Assembly: GCA_020740775.1 (NCBI GenBank)
Contig: JAHEWK010000019.1
Location: forward strand, 496,001 to 560,000
Origin: Ilyonectria destructans
Lineage: Eukaryota; Ascomycota; Sordariomycetes; Hypocreales; Nectriaceae
DNA length: 64,000 nt
Direction: 5' to 3'
This document shows positions 44,880-56,871 of this stretch, piece after piece (the first letter of the stretch is position 1; each line of letters begins with the position of its first letter). The position numbers and the translations under genes are program-made. The notes under the pieces are model-generated. The model worked only from the letters and a program-made list of their open reading frames with translations. It was not told where the DNA came from and did no database searches.

Positions 44880-47800
44880 AAGGTACTTAGTTTTATTATT
44901 AACTATTTGTATCTTAAGAATCTTCTTAACCTTATATTCCTTAGGGCCTTTAACCTCTATTTTATATTTATTGCCAAACTTAGCTATAATATTACCTTCT
45001 ATACTCTTAAGAAGTAAGATATAGAAGATAGAATAAAGTCTAACTTTTAGTGATAAGTCTAAATAGTAGTTATTTTCTGAGATTTTTTCGAGAATTTTAT
45101 AGGGGCTGATATATTTATAGTCCAGTTTTTTATTTTATTGTTTTATTTCGATATTTTTTATGGCTAGAAGGACTATATCTCCCTCCTGGAAGAATGGTCC
45201 CTTTATCTATTTTTTATTATAATATTTTCTTATCTGGTTTCTAATAAATTCGAGTTCAGTCTTTATTTCTTTATATAGATTTTTCAAATTTTCTATTATA
45301 AGAATGGCTTTTAGAATAATTAATCTATCTCAACTTATTCTGTAGGTATTAGAGGTAAATCCAAAGTTGGTATATACTGAAGTGAGCTTTATACTTTTAT
45401 ATACAGATATATTATAGCTTAGCTATATAGTTAGGAGCTTTTTAACCCAGTTATTCTATTTATAGTTAATATAGTATTAAAGGTACTATTCCAGTATTTA
45501 GTTTATTTATTCTATCTGACTGTCAGTCTATAGTTAAAAAGCTATTAAGAGTTAGTAGTTTAATCTTAAGTAGTCTATTAGTATTTACTAAAATTTAAAA
45601 GTAAATAGAGGTCCTCTATTAAAGAGAATTTCTAAGGGTAGCCTATAGATGCTAATAATATATTATAGGAAGATATAGGCAAACTGCTCTATATCTATTA
45701 ACTTCTAGTAGGATATAAAATAGGAAAATTTCATAAGTCTATCTATAATAATAAGAATGCTATTATATATAACTCCAGTTATAGGGTCTTCTGATAGGGG
45801 TAGTTTTATAATAAAATCTATAGTAATAGAATTCTATAGTTACTTAGCAACTAGTAGGGGTTATAGTTTTCTATATAGTTTATAGCGTTAAGCTGTGGTT
45901 TTATTATACAGTAGGTATTATTTCTTAACTTTCTTTATAACTGCCTTTATCTTAGGAAATTAGTATATTATTCTAACTTATTTAAGGGTTTTATTAACTC
46001 CCTAATATCTATATAGAGGGTATTTATGAATTTCCTATATAAACTGGTACTATAGTTCTCTAGGAACTTATTACTTATTTATATATTCTTCTTTAGGTAG
46101 TATATTATTATACTTCTGGATTTATTTAAGTAGTAGGTTTTCTTATTCTACTGTATATATTATTATAAGGGTTCAGTATAGTATTTCTATTACTCAGTTG
46201 AATTTATAGTATTTAGGTTATCTTAGTTAGCTGGATTTATAATCTTTATATTCTATTCCTTCCTTATATATATATATATTTTCTAAGGATATATTATAGA
46301 CATTTCTTACACATTCCTATATAGCTTATACATATATCTATAATACTTCTATAGAAGTACTAATTAAGCTTACTTACTAGCAACTAGGGGTTTCTATAGT
46401 AATTTCCTCTATAATAGTAGGATATTGTATATAACTATTATAATCCTATAGGTACGATTTTTCTATTGTGCTACTGGATCTTCTATAGTCTAGGGTTGGT
46501 ATTATATATCTAATTCTTAAAGCTCTATTTAAGTTGTATAAGGAGCTTTATTAGTTCTTCCGGTATCTATATTTAGGTTGCTATTATAATAAACTTCTAT
46601 TTAAGATATCCTTCAGGCATAAAGTGCAGAAGTTATTTATTAATTTTGGTTTTATTGGTGTTAAAGTTGTATTGTTAACTGATAGTATCAGCTTGTCTAT
46701 TTTCTAATTCTTTCCTGTAGATAATTATATAGTTAAATTCTGAGAGGTATTTAGCATATTGTAACTATTATCCACTAAGTTTCTAGATGGTTGTAAAGTA
46801 TGTAATATTCTTGTAATCTATATAGATCTTAATCTTGTGTTTGCTTTCTAGGAGGTAGTATTGAAATTTCTTAAATAAGTTGATAATTATAAGGAATTCT
46901 TTATTATAGATAGAGTAGTTAAGTTTAATACTATATATTTTATAAGAGAAGAAAGTAATAGGGTGTAATAGTCTGTTATCATCCCTTTGGTCAATTTAAG
47001 CGCCTTATATAAAGTCCGATAAGTCTATCTTAAGTTTAATTTCTTATTTGGGGTTAAAGGTAGTTAGTATAGATTTGCTTAAAATAAGGTTTTTAATAAT
47101 ATTAAATACTTTCTCTGCAGTAGTATTCTATCTGAAGTCTACTTCTTTTCTAGTAAGTTTAGTAAGTAGTATAGTATAGCTACTAAAGTTTTTAAGGAAC
47201 CTTCAGTAGTAGTTAGTAAATCTAAGGAATGATTATACTTTCTTAATATTTATTAGTTTTAGCTATTTACTGACTGTAGTAATTTTCTTTGGATTTATTC
47301 TAATCTTATTATATAAGATAATATATCTAAGAAACTCTACTTCTAATATATAGAAGTTGCTCTTCTTTAGTTTAACTAGTAGGTTTATATCTTAGAGTGC
47401 TTATAGTACCTTATGGATATATTCTGTATATTCTTCTTCTGAGTTAGAGAAGATTAGGATGTTATTTAGGTAGTATATAATAAATATATCTAGATACTTA
47501 TATAGTATATTATTAATTATTTATTAAAATATAGCTAGTATATTTATAAGTCTAAAGGGTATAATAAGATATTTATAAAGTCTGAATTTAGTTTAAAAGG
47601 CGGTTTTCTATTTATATCCTTCCTTAATATAGATAAAATTATATACTCCCTTTAGATCTAATACTATAAATACCTTCTTACTATAGAGTCAGTCCTTAAG
47701 TTCTGTAATAAGAGGTAATAGAATTCAATCTTTAAGTATAATATTATTTAATTATTGGTAGTCTATAATAAGTTGGAGCTTGCTATTCTTTTTAGGAACA

Positions 47801-50800
47801 AATATAACTGGATATCCAGCTGATAACTTAGAGATCCTAATATATTCTTTCTGTAGTATATCTTTAATATATTCTTTAAGTATATTAAGTTATATTTTAT
47901 TAAGGTTGAAGATTTTATGAAATATAGGTATTATTCTATCTTTTAGTATAATTTTGTAGTTCTATTAACTGAATTTAGATAGTCCTATCTTAAGTTCTTC
48001 TGCAAAGAGTTTTTTATAGATACAGTACTATACTGGTATATTCTTAAGTTGTTCTTTTTTGGGTATTTTCTTATAATTCTTAAGGTTCTTATTTATCTAT
48101 ATAAACTGTTATTAGAGGTATCTAATTATTCTTTAGAGTTGTATTTTCTTATCTTTCTGGTATTTATATTATATTCCTTTTAGTAGTGCTGAGGTATCTA
48201 TTATATCCTTATATAAATCCTTGCTCTTACTGTCTTTAGGAGTTGGAATTGGAGATCTCTTATCTTCTGAGTTGCTTTTGTTATTGCTGGAGAGTATATT
48301 ATTATAATTAATAAATATCTAGCCAGTTCTCCAGTTGAACTATAGGTTATATTTTATTAGCTATAGGTACCTAAGAATAATATTATAATACTTTATTGGT
48401 ATGATATTAAGGGTGACTCTTTAATTCTGTCTGTTAATAAATATCTTTAGATAATTAACCTGTTGAGTTATCTATCTGTTATTATATTTAAAGTTATTGC
48501 CTTTAAGGTTATATACTGTATAGGGGTTCTTTTTATCTTTTTATAGTAGCTTCAGCCTATTAACTACTAACAGATCGATATATACAGCTTTAGCTCCACT
48601 ATCTATTAATACAGTAAGCTATACTCCCTTAACTTATACTTATAACTTAAGTATCTTTCTCTTCTTTATTAATTCTATTATATATAGAGCTTTTATTGGA
48701 GGTAGTTCTTTCTTATAGGTGTTGCCTGCCTGTTGCTTCTTTATAGGTAGTATATATTATTTTTTATAGAGTAGCTGTCAGCTGAATATTCTATCTCGGA
48801 ATATTTATTACAGCTATTCCTAATCTATTAGTACCAGACTTAGTCCACTTAATTTATTCCAGTTCTAGTTAGAAAGTTAAATCCTTTATTATATATTTAT
48901 CTAATATATATATTAATTTCTTACGCCTTTATACTATACTTGGGGCATCCGGGCTTATTGCAGGTTATTATATTTCATACCGAGTAGGGTTGGATATTCT
49001 AGATGGATTCTTTATTATTGTATTTAGGGGTTATCCCTCTATATTTCCAGTCTTCTATCTTACTTCTTCAGGCTTAGTTGAGACTGCTTGTTCCTTAGTG
49101 ATTTAAGAAGTTATAGTTCCGATAGATTAGAAACTTAATATATTGGAACTTATCTTGATTTTCCCAGCTGTATTTAGTGCAGTTGGATTTATTATATTGT
49201 AGCGCTTTTATGGCAATATACTTAGTGATGTCTTCTTCTTTGCGTTTATACCATTCTCTTATCTTCTGTTATTTATATATACAGCATTCTTCAGTTTTGC
49301 AGTCTTTAATAGTGCTATTTAGATTTATACATTCTAATGGGAAAAGGTCTTCTTTATCCTCCAGTTATATAATATCTATTCCTATATACTATTTAGTAAC
49401 TTAAAAGTACTTAAGCTTATTTTATAAATATAGGTTCTGAATGGATATATTATTAATTTGTATAGGGAAACAGTTATAGTAGATTTTTTCTTCTTTATAT
49501 ATTGGGCACTTATAGATAATATATAAAGCCTATAAGATCTCCTTATAGTTGGGGTGTACTACTGCTATCCTTAGGTTATTATCTTCTTATTCCTTTAGGG
49601 TTATATAGTGTGGGTTGCAGCCTAGTGGTATATTGTAGGCATAGATATAGATAGGGTTAGTTACAGTAGGTATCTGTTGTTTGTTTGTGAGGTTGTTGTA
49701 TATCTCTATAGGGTTTTTCTATATTTGGTTCCTGAAGTTATTGTACTTTCAGTATTCTTTATAGCTGGGTTCAGAGTCTTATTTATCCTCTATTTCTAAG
49801 TACTTATCAGTAGGGGCGATAATATCCTAGTTGGCTACTATAAGTTCTAGCTTTCTTGCTAGTCTTATTTTTTATTCTGTATATACCTAGGGGGTACCTT
49901 CTTCCCTAATGTAGAAGTATCAGCGAAGCTTATCCTTTTCTTTCTGTTTCTTAGATATCTTTACTCCCCTTTTTCTGTTAGTTGGGGGTGGTATAATAGA
50001 TCTGGGTTATCTATCTGGAATTAAATTTCCTTGTTATACTATAGCTATAGTATATAATGTATTGTTAAGGGTGTTTAGGGTAGTATTGCAATCTTCTGGA
50101 ACTGGTTTCTAGATGGGTTTGTTCCTCTAGTGGCTTTATTGTTTCTTTTCCAGCCTGATATCTTATTTATTCTTCCTTTTAGTATCTATTTTTCTGTGCT
50201 ATGCGGCTTGTTTTTATGCCTTTTCTGCTGTATTATCTTTAATTATTTTAGTGGTTCTTTAGATATATAGTTTAAGGATAAGTGCATTATTGAGGCATTC
50301 CTCTTCCCACTTTGTGTTATTTTTATAGACTCCATTAAACCCTCTGTTATAACTGCTTTAAGTTATAGCAATAGTCTTAGATTGAATAGCAGTTTGAGGT
50401 TTATTGTTATTATTAGAGTGCTAGTAGTTAGTAAATTATATATACTTACCTTCTGGTATAGGCTTATACTTTTAGTTGGATTTCGAGGTGTAATATTTGC
50501 TTTTAAAGTAGTCTATCTTTCTATAATTCCAGTACTTAACCTTTAAATAGTCTTTCTGGGCGGCTCCTAATTCTATAGGTTCTGGTGCTATTCTGTAGAA
50601 GGTATTACCTTATTATTTCTTGCTGTAGTTAGCGTTATTCCTCTTGCCTTTTTAAGACGGTATATAGGTTATCCCTCCTGACTTTTCAGTCTTTTTTTCT
50701 TATTATCTTTTGAACTATTAGTTATTAATTTCTATAGAGAGGGTAATAAGAGTATTAAATATAGTTAGCTTACGCCCAACTATTACATCTTTAATCTCTA

Positions 50801-51617
50801 ATTTAAGCCCTCTATAGTAGGCTGCTATATATGCTTCTTCTCCCCAGTTTAGGTATAAGGCGCTATTATGGAATTCAGCTATATAGCTAGATATTAAGAC
50901 TTTCTAAGAGAGTTTCTAAAGTTATATTTCTACTGCTTATTTTTTGTTGATAAGGCTAAATACATCTTAAAGTTCTTTCTTAAATACTTTATAGCTAGTA
51001 TAGATAGTTCTAATTTCATCCTTTTATATATAATAAGAATTATTAAGGTAGTCTCTTATAATTGGTTTAAACTATTAGAGTGCTTTTTCTTTAAGGAGCC
51101 CTATAGTATAATAGACTTTAGCTTCTTCTCCAGCAAACTATATAGGGTAGTAGCTTTAAAACGCTCTAACTTACATAAGGAATCCTTAGAGACTGGTAGC
51201 TACTCTATTAAATAGTTTAGGTTATTTTAGTTTGAGGATTTCTCCTGTATCTCTTCCTTTTGCTGTAAGAGAGTTAAGGTGGACAATATAGTTGCAGTAG
51301 AGTAACTCTTATCAGATAAGGTCTCTATTAAGTTGCTTATTATAATCTATAAGCTGATTTATTTTCTCCAGCAGTTAGTTAATCTTATTATCTTTCTCCT
51401 TATCTTTTCTGTTAGTAATATTAGCAAGTTTATTAAGCTTAATTCTAAGGCAATTATTTTACTTTTGGAGTTTCTTAAGATCTTTCTGGGTGACCTCTTT
51501 ATTATTAGAGTTAGATTTAGATTTTTCTATATTAATATTGTCGATAGGGTCGACCTTAGGTGGAGTAATAGGATTTTTTCCAGTTCCAGACAAAGTACTT
51601 AAGGTTACAGAAGCTAT
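44880..51617 (-). pseudogene. gag-pol relic of element B
   Basis: Minus-strand relic of the same gag-pol as in element A. The gag start codon is ATA instead of ATG (51617-51615). Chromodomain, integrase, RNase H, reverse transcriptase, protease and gag follow in reverse order along the plus strand. No long open frame remains. Confidence 0.85.
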
Positions 51618-51669
51618 CTTAGCTTATTTAAGATATTACTCAGGTCGATATAGTAATATACTGAATAAG

Positions 51670-51680
51670 AGCTATTAATA
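51670..51680 (-). promoter_or_regulatory. Self-priming type primer binding site of element B
   Basis: AGCTATTAATA (plus strand) touches the inner edge of the 5' LTR and is the exact complement of TATTAATAGCT at 51832-51842 inside the LTR. This is the same arrangement as in element A. Confidence 0.65.
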
Positions 51681-52076
51681 TATAACGGTCGGGTCTAACC
51701 TAGGGGTATAGGGTAGGTCCGGTGGTATAGTATTTATAATCAAGTAGATTAGAATATTATAGTAAGTAATATAGGTTACAGTCTGGTAATAGTAGAATAG
51801 TAGATTCAATATAACCAAATATATTAATAGCTGGTAAGGCTATCTCTATGAAAGTGCTAAATAATTATATCTATATACTAGGTGCTTTATGTAGTCTCAG
51901 TGGTGCCTTTATAAGGCTTATTAATAAGACTGTCAGTCTTATTGATGAGAGTCGCAAGTGGAGCACTGATACTGGTCTATCGTGCATGGGCCTTTTGGGC
52001 TAATTGGGAGGGAAAAAGTGGGTACCGTTATGGTTCTGCCGGTTGCGACCGCCTGGTCTCAACCTGGGCCGTGACA
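51681..52076 (-). repeat. 5' LTR of element B
   Basis: Plus-strand TATAACGGTCGGGTC to GGGCCGTGACA. It is GC-richer at its outer end than the 3' LTR, so RIP hit the two LTRs unevenly. Confidence 0.88.
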
Positions 52077-52081
52077 CTAGC

Positions 52082-52286
52082 CCCCCAGCTATCAATACAA
52101 CTTGGTTACCTAGCTCACTGCACCAGCTATATATTACCAGACGTAACACCCTCACTCTACTGTATTACCCCATTTGCAGTAACCGAACTATAACTTATAC
52201 ACGACGTCCTAATCCCTACTAGAACCTGAACCCCACGATCCGCGCCTACCCTAGACCGACTGTCCAGATTAAGCACGGCCGTCACA
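52082..52286 (+). repeat. Solo LTR interrupted by element B, right part
   Basis: Matches the second half of the 21236-21668 solo LTR (CTAGCTCACTG, CCAGCTATATATTACCAGAC, GAACCTGAACCCCAC) and ends GGCCGTCACA. It is followed by ATATC (52287-52291), matching 43504-43508. Confidence 0.85.
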
Positions 52287-52935
52287 ATATCTAACTAGTA
52301 ACAAATTAGCCCACCCCTCTTATAGACTCTTCCTCTATTATAACCTTCTGCCTCAGCAATACAGTTCCTCTACGTCAGCTACCTGTATACGCCGTGCACC
52401 CCAGCTACACCCACTACACCTAAATCAACTAATAATATGCCTAGCTACCAGCAGATATTGCAGCCCGGAGGATACAGTGGGATCTACTTAATGCCTTAGA
52501 GCCAGTACTCTTTTCCTCAGGCAATAACTACTATATTATACCTACAGTATATTGCTTCTGTGTCTGTTAGTAGTTAAGGGCCTTCTATTTTACTTCTGAT
52601 GCCTTTTAGTGGTATTATACCTTAGGCTAGTATCTCTTAACTATATAGACCCAGCTTAATAATATAACTTAATTTAATTCTTCAGTATAAATATAAATAG
52701 CCTACTTATATTATTAGCTTTTAGAGCTAATATAATATTCTATTTAATACTTCTAGCTGATTTATTACTCCTACTGTTAGTACTAGTAGTACTATAAATA
52801 TAGTTATTTCTATTAAGAATATTAATAGAAAGTTTTCTTACTTCTATTATATAAAAGCCTATCTCTATATAAAGTATTTAAAATATTATCTTCTATAATA
52901 TAAATATTTATAAATATTATTTATCTATTAACTAG
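52287..52935. other. AT-rich sequence without a recognisable gene
   Basis: GC-normal at first (52290-52480), then AT-rich. No frame of known family. Confidence 0.35.
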
Positions 52936-53494
52936 CTAATTTAGCAGCAGAAAGAGACAGAAATAACACCCAACTTATTAACTTACCCTAGGGGAGATAC
53001 ACAGAAGATCGTCGTATAGGCATCTTAGATAGTCAGCCCAAAGCTACACCAGACTATGCATATAAGGTCGGATAGATCTAAGGCTTATATCTTCTGATAG
53101 AGAAGTATCTTATTCGATAGAATCTCGGATCGGTCGCAGAAAATTCCGCTGGCAAGGCTTCAATAGAATCTGCAGCAGCCCGATATCTGGGGGATATTAA
53201 AGATAGAGGTTAGATAAGGAAGGTAGTAACAGTTAAAATAGACTTAAATAAATCTCTCAAAAATAAAGGCAACAATTTAATAGACTCTCTAGCTGTCTTA
53301 AGTCCTTATGGCCTCTCTAACTTCTAGGAAGAATCTCTAGAGAAGTGAAAATCAATGTCTGCCTTCTTGTAGTTTCTAACCTCCCCTTTTAACCTTATTA
53401 AGCCCTTCCTTAGGCACTCTTACTAGCAACTAGCTAGCCTATATAGTCCCTGCTGCCTGTTACACTAATATAGATTTTTTTCTTTTTTTCTTAT
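52936..53494 (+). pseudogene. RIP-mutated coding sequence of unknown identity, less damaged copy
   Basis: One plus frame stays coherent for about 185 codons. It begins NLAAERDRNNTQLINLP and continues ILDSQPKATPDYAYKVG, GLYLLIEKYLIR and SVAENSAGKASIESAAARYL. It is interrupted only by TAG, TAA and TGA codons that fit lost Gln, Trp or Arg. The first 335 bp recur at 18797-19135 with heavier damage. It is probably part of a repeated gene or an unclassified mobile element. I cannot name the protein. Confidence 0.55.
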
Positions 53495-56400
53495 AGATAT
53501 TAGTAACTACCTCTATATATATATATTTTACTATAATATATTTTCTTAAAGTAATATCCTAAAATATAACTTTTAAAAATACTTTATTTATTATAGAAAT
53601 CCTACTAAAATTAGCTATTTATTCTGCCCTTAAGCTTATATTAAAAAGAATATTTAAATTTAAAAGGCTATTAATTTTAATTACAATAGTAATTTAAACT
53701 ACTTAAATAGATTTAGTAATATCCCAGAAAATAATATAATCTACTCCTTCAGTATAATTTCTATCTAAGATAATATAAATAATATAGCTAGAAATTAGAT
53801 TCTTTTTAATAGCAGTAATAATATAGATAGATACTAGATATCTATAATAGGTTCCTCGCAGTAATATAGTGCTGATATCTTAAGCTCTATAAACTAGCAG
53901 TAGCCCCCTAGCTACAGTATACCCCTGAGTCAGAATGAAATATCTATATATAGCAATTAAAATTAAAATTAACAATCTGGCCTTAATTAGACTTAAATAT
54001 TCCAGGCTGGTGTATATTAAACCTATCTTAACACCTCTTTTATTCTTAATCTTAGATAGATGCAGGTTGCAACTAAAATTGAGCTTAATACTGAGTCTGG
54101 AATAGCAGGCGCACTAGGCCTGACTTTTAATAGGGAAGATAATAAACTGTAAAAATAGGTGGGAGTATAGTTCCAACTTCAATACTTATAATCAGGCTGT
54201 ATCTTAGAGGTATAATATAATTCCCTTTAGTTATAATTAGAGGAAACTAATAGTTTATTTATCAGTCTAGAAGATAAGGCAAACTTACAGATATATAGGG
54301 GCGACTGGTATATACATCGAATCTATTAACTGGTTATACTGCCTAAATTCAGCCCAAGCTACCAGCCAGCTTATTAGAGGAGCCTTAAAGCCTAAAGAGG
54401 ACAATCTCAATATATACTACTAGTCAATTGGTAGAAATATAGCAGCTATAAAGATATTTAATATGCAATTCTTGCTTTATTGACTCAGAGCCTATTAATC
54501 TGCCGGAGGATAAATACAGCGAAATAAGATATAAATAAAGTGCTATTTTAGATGCTTTCTTATCTTTAGACGCCACTTACTTCGTAAAGATCTAGAGCAG
54601 CTTACTTCCTTAGTTTGAAGTGAAGGTTTTCACCGTAATAAGTTATTTGCTATTCAGTCTACGATACAAAATTGCTCCGGATGCCTTTGTAGGGTAATAC
54701 CAAAGTGGGTATAAGAATCAGTTCGCTGTAGTCACTTACAATAAGGCTTAAAAACAGTTGCCTGTGCTCGGCGTATAATATCAGTCGCCTAAAGTGAGGG
54801 ATATATCCTTTGTGTGGCCTACTGATCCTGTCCAATTTTAGCCGATACAGGAGCAGTCAGACCAGTTACATCCCTATCTAGATATTACAGTTAATTACAG
54901 GCTGCCTACAGCCTCATTTTTGCTATTGTAGGGGTGCCCTGCAGCCTTGTTCTGCGACTCTCAGAGAAGAGACAACAACGGCGTTATTATCACACCTCGG
55001 TCAGGCTGAATGCCAAGCCAACACAACACTGCGGAATTGGCTAGTATTTTGGTGGGCCTGTTCCTTGAAGCTAGCTTTAGCTCAGATGCCTTGTCTCAGC
55101 CACCGATATCCTGGGGCGGATGAGTCCATGGGTTGCCCAAGGATTTGTGCGGCAGGGGCTACTCTGGGGAATGCTCCTTTTCAGGGTTACGGGAACTAAT
55201 TGGATAATCAGCGCGTTCTGTTGCCGGTGAAGTTTTCCTCCGCGTCTTTCACGCCCGGCATTTCAGTATCTCTTCAGTGACTGGACTCCGCACCTAGCTT
55301 GATAATGATACCCGTTGCAAGGCCGATGGGACTAGGAATACGTCCTTTTCTCGCAATGCCAAGCTACAAATATGTATGGACTATATTTTCGTTTATAATG
55401 GTACTGTGGACCTGGTACCTTTGAAAGGTTTGTGGTGTGGGCTGGCAGTTGTCTTCGATGGTGAACGTTATAGCGCTAAGTCCCACCTCCAACCTGACAG
55501 CGGGTTACTGCGGCATCTTGGTCTGAATTCCCTTCACCATTAATGGTGGCCTCCTTTGCTGATCCAACATACACAGTGGAGAGGCCAAGTGCCTCGCAAA
55601 CACATTCCCAATCCAGCCTCGTAATTCCCAAGGGCTCCTAGCCATCTTCCCCTTGCATGGGTCCAATGCAGGGCTATCGGAAGCCATATTCTCTCATCCT
55701 GTGGGCAATCAGACGATGAAGAGCAAGCGGAGCCAAGGATGGTCAGAATCGGAACGGAAGGAAGTCACCAGGAGGGGTGGTCTTCAACCAAGCAAGGTAA
55801 CGGAATGATTGGCGACTGTCACAGGTGACTAACGCGAGCAAACTTGAATGCTCATTACGTGGCTTTAGATGGAATGGATATAGCTCCGCGCCGAATGGCC
55901 GCCTGTGCACCAGCGCCGGAATCTGGTAGTAAGAGGAAGTGCACAGTGCGTGCCACCACCAATGAGATCATATCCGGATTGACGGTACGAAGCGACCTCA
56001 CTTCCTTTTCTTGCTTGCTATACATCAAAACGAGCTTTGTCGTCCGTAGTCTACGCCCCAGTCGTGCACTGTGATGGTACTCGGAGGCTGCAACCCCGTG
56101 GCACAGGGAGGAGCAGTGTCAATCCAACCCGCGGGACCCTTGTCCTTGACCCTTGGCTCTTTCTCAGGTCGAAGACAAGGCTGCAAGGAGAGATTGGTTG
56201 CGTGCCACCTCACTGCGCCGCTCGTCGCATCACCATGCGAGCCGCGTCCGAATAGGTTTGTTTCCGCCTGTACTGCACGGACCCCACCGCCCAGGTTGCA
56301 TGAACGTGCAGTTAATTTCGCAACTCAGCTGAGGAAATCAAGCCGCACTTACAAGGCCAGCGCCCACACAGCCCACCGTGCTGCTTTTGTCACATCTCGG

Positions 56401-56869
56401 TCGGACCGCGCTCCCGGCAGCCTGGAGGACTAGAATAGACGGGAAATTCATTCTACAGACGTAAGGCTTGCATAGATAATTAGTTGTGCCTTAGTATAAG
56501 AGCGACGGGGTGCAGCACACCGTTCTACGAAGGCATCGGCGTTGTGCCAAGCTCCTACGGGAATTCATGGCGGCCAAACGGGTATGATCCGGCACGCACT
56601 CCCCCCTGACGGACACTGATGCTTCTTCATCGCCTCGTTAGGCTTACGTTTGCCCGGATAGACTCATCTTGCACGGAATGGCCGAGTTGGAACCAGGCTT
56701 CTGGTCTTAGTGTGGCGGTACACAGACAATGATTGGATTGGATTTTATTCCGCCCGGGGCCCCACACCCCACAGGGCCATTGCGCTAAGCTGTTTACGTT
56801 TCGTACAGTGTTTCCATAATCACCCGAAGCCCCACAATTTCACTTTTTACTGACTGGTCCAATCCGGTG
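53495..56869. other. Mostly decayed AT-rich sequence, then GC-normal intergenic
   Basis: 53.5-54.5 kb is AT-rich with no coherent frame. 54.6-56.87 kb is GC-normal, but I recognise no gene. Short frames at 55505-55687 (minus) and 56071-56433 (plus) are not supported by motifs or splicing. Confidence 0.4.
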
Positions 56870-56871
56870 TA

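Larger units (their letters stand above)
43664..52076 (-). mobile_element. Element B: RIP-mutated chromovirus, second copy of the element A family
   Basis: LTRs of 396 bp at 43664-44059 (3') and 51681-52076 (5') are flanked by CTAGC (43659-43663 and 52077-52081). It runs on the minus strand and is 8413 bp long, matching element A without its insertion. All coding parts are present as relics. It sits inside the solo LTR 43509-52286. Confidence 0.92.

Noticed and set aside
28518..52076. CRISPR-like or other prokaryotic systems
   Set aside because: Repeats are LTRs with target duplications; introns and gene families are fungal.
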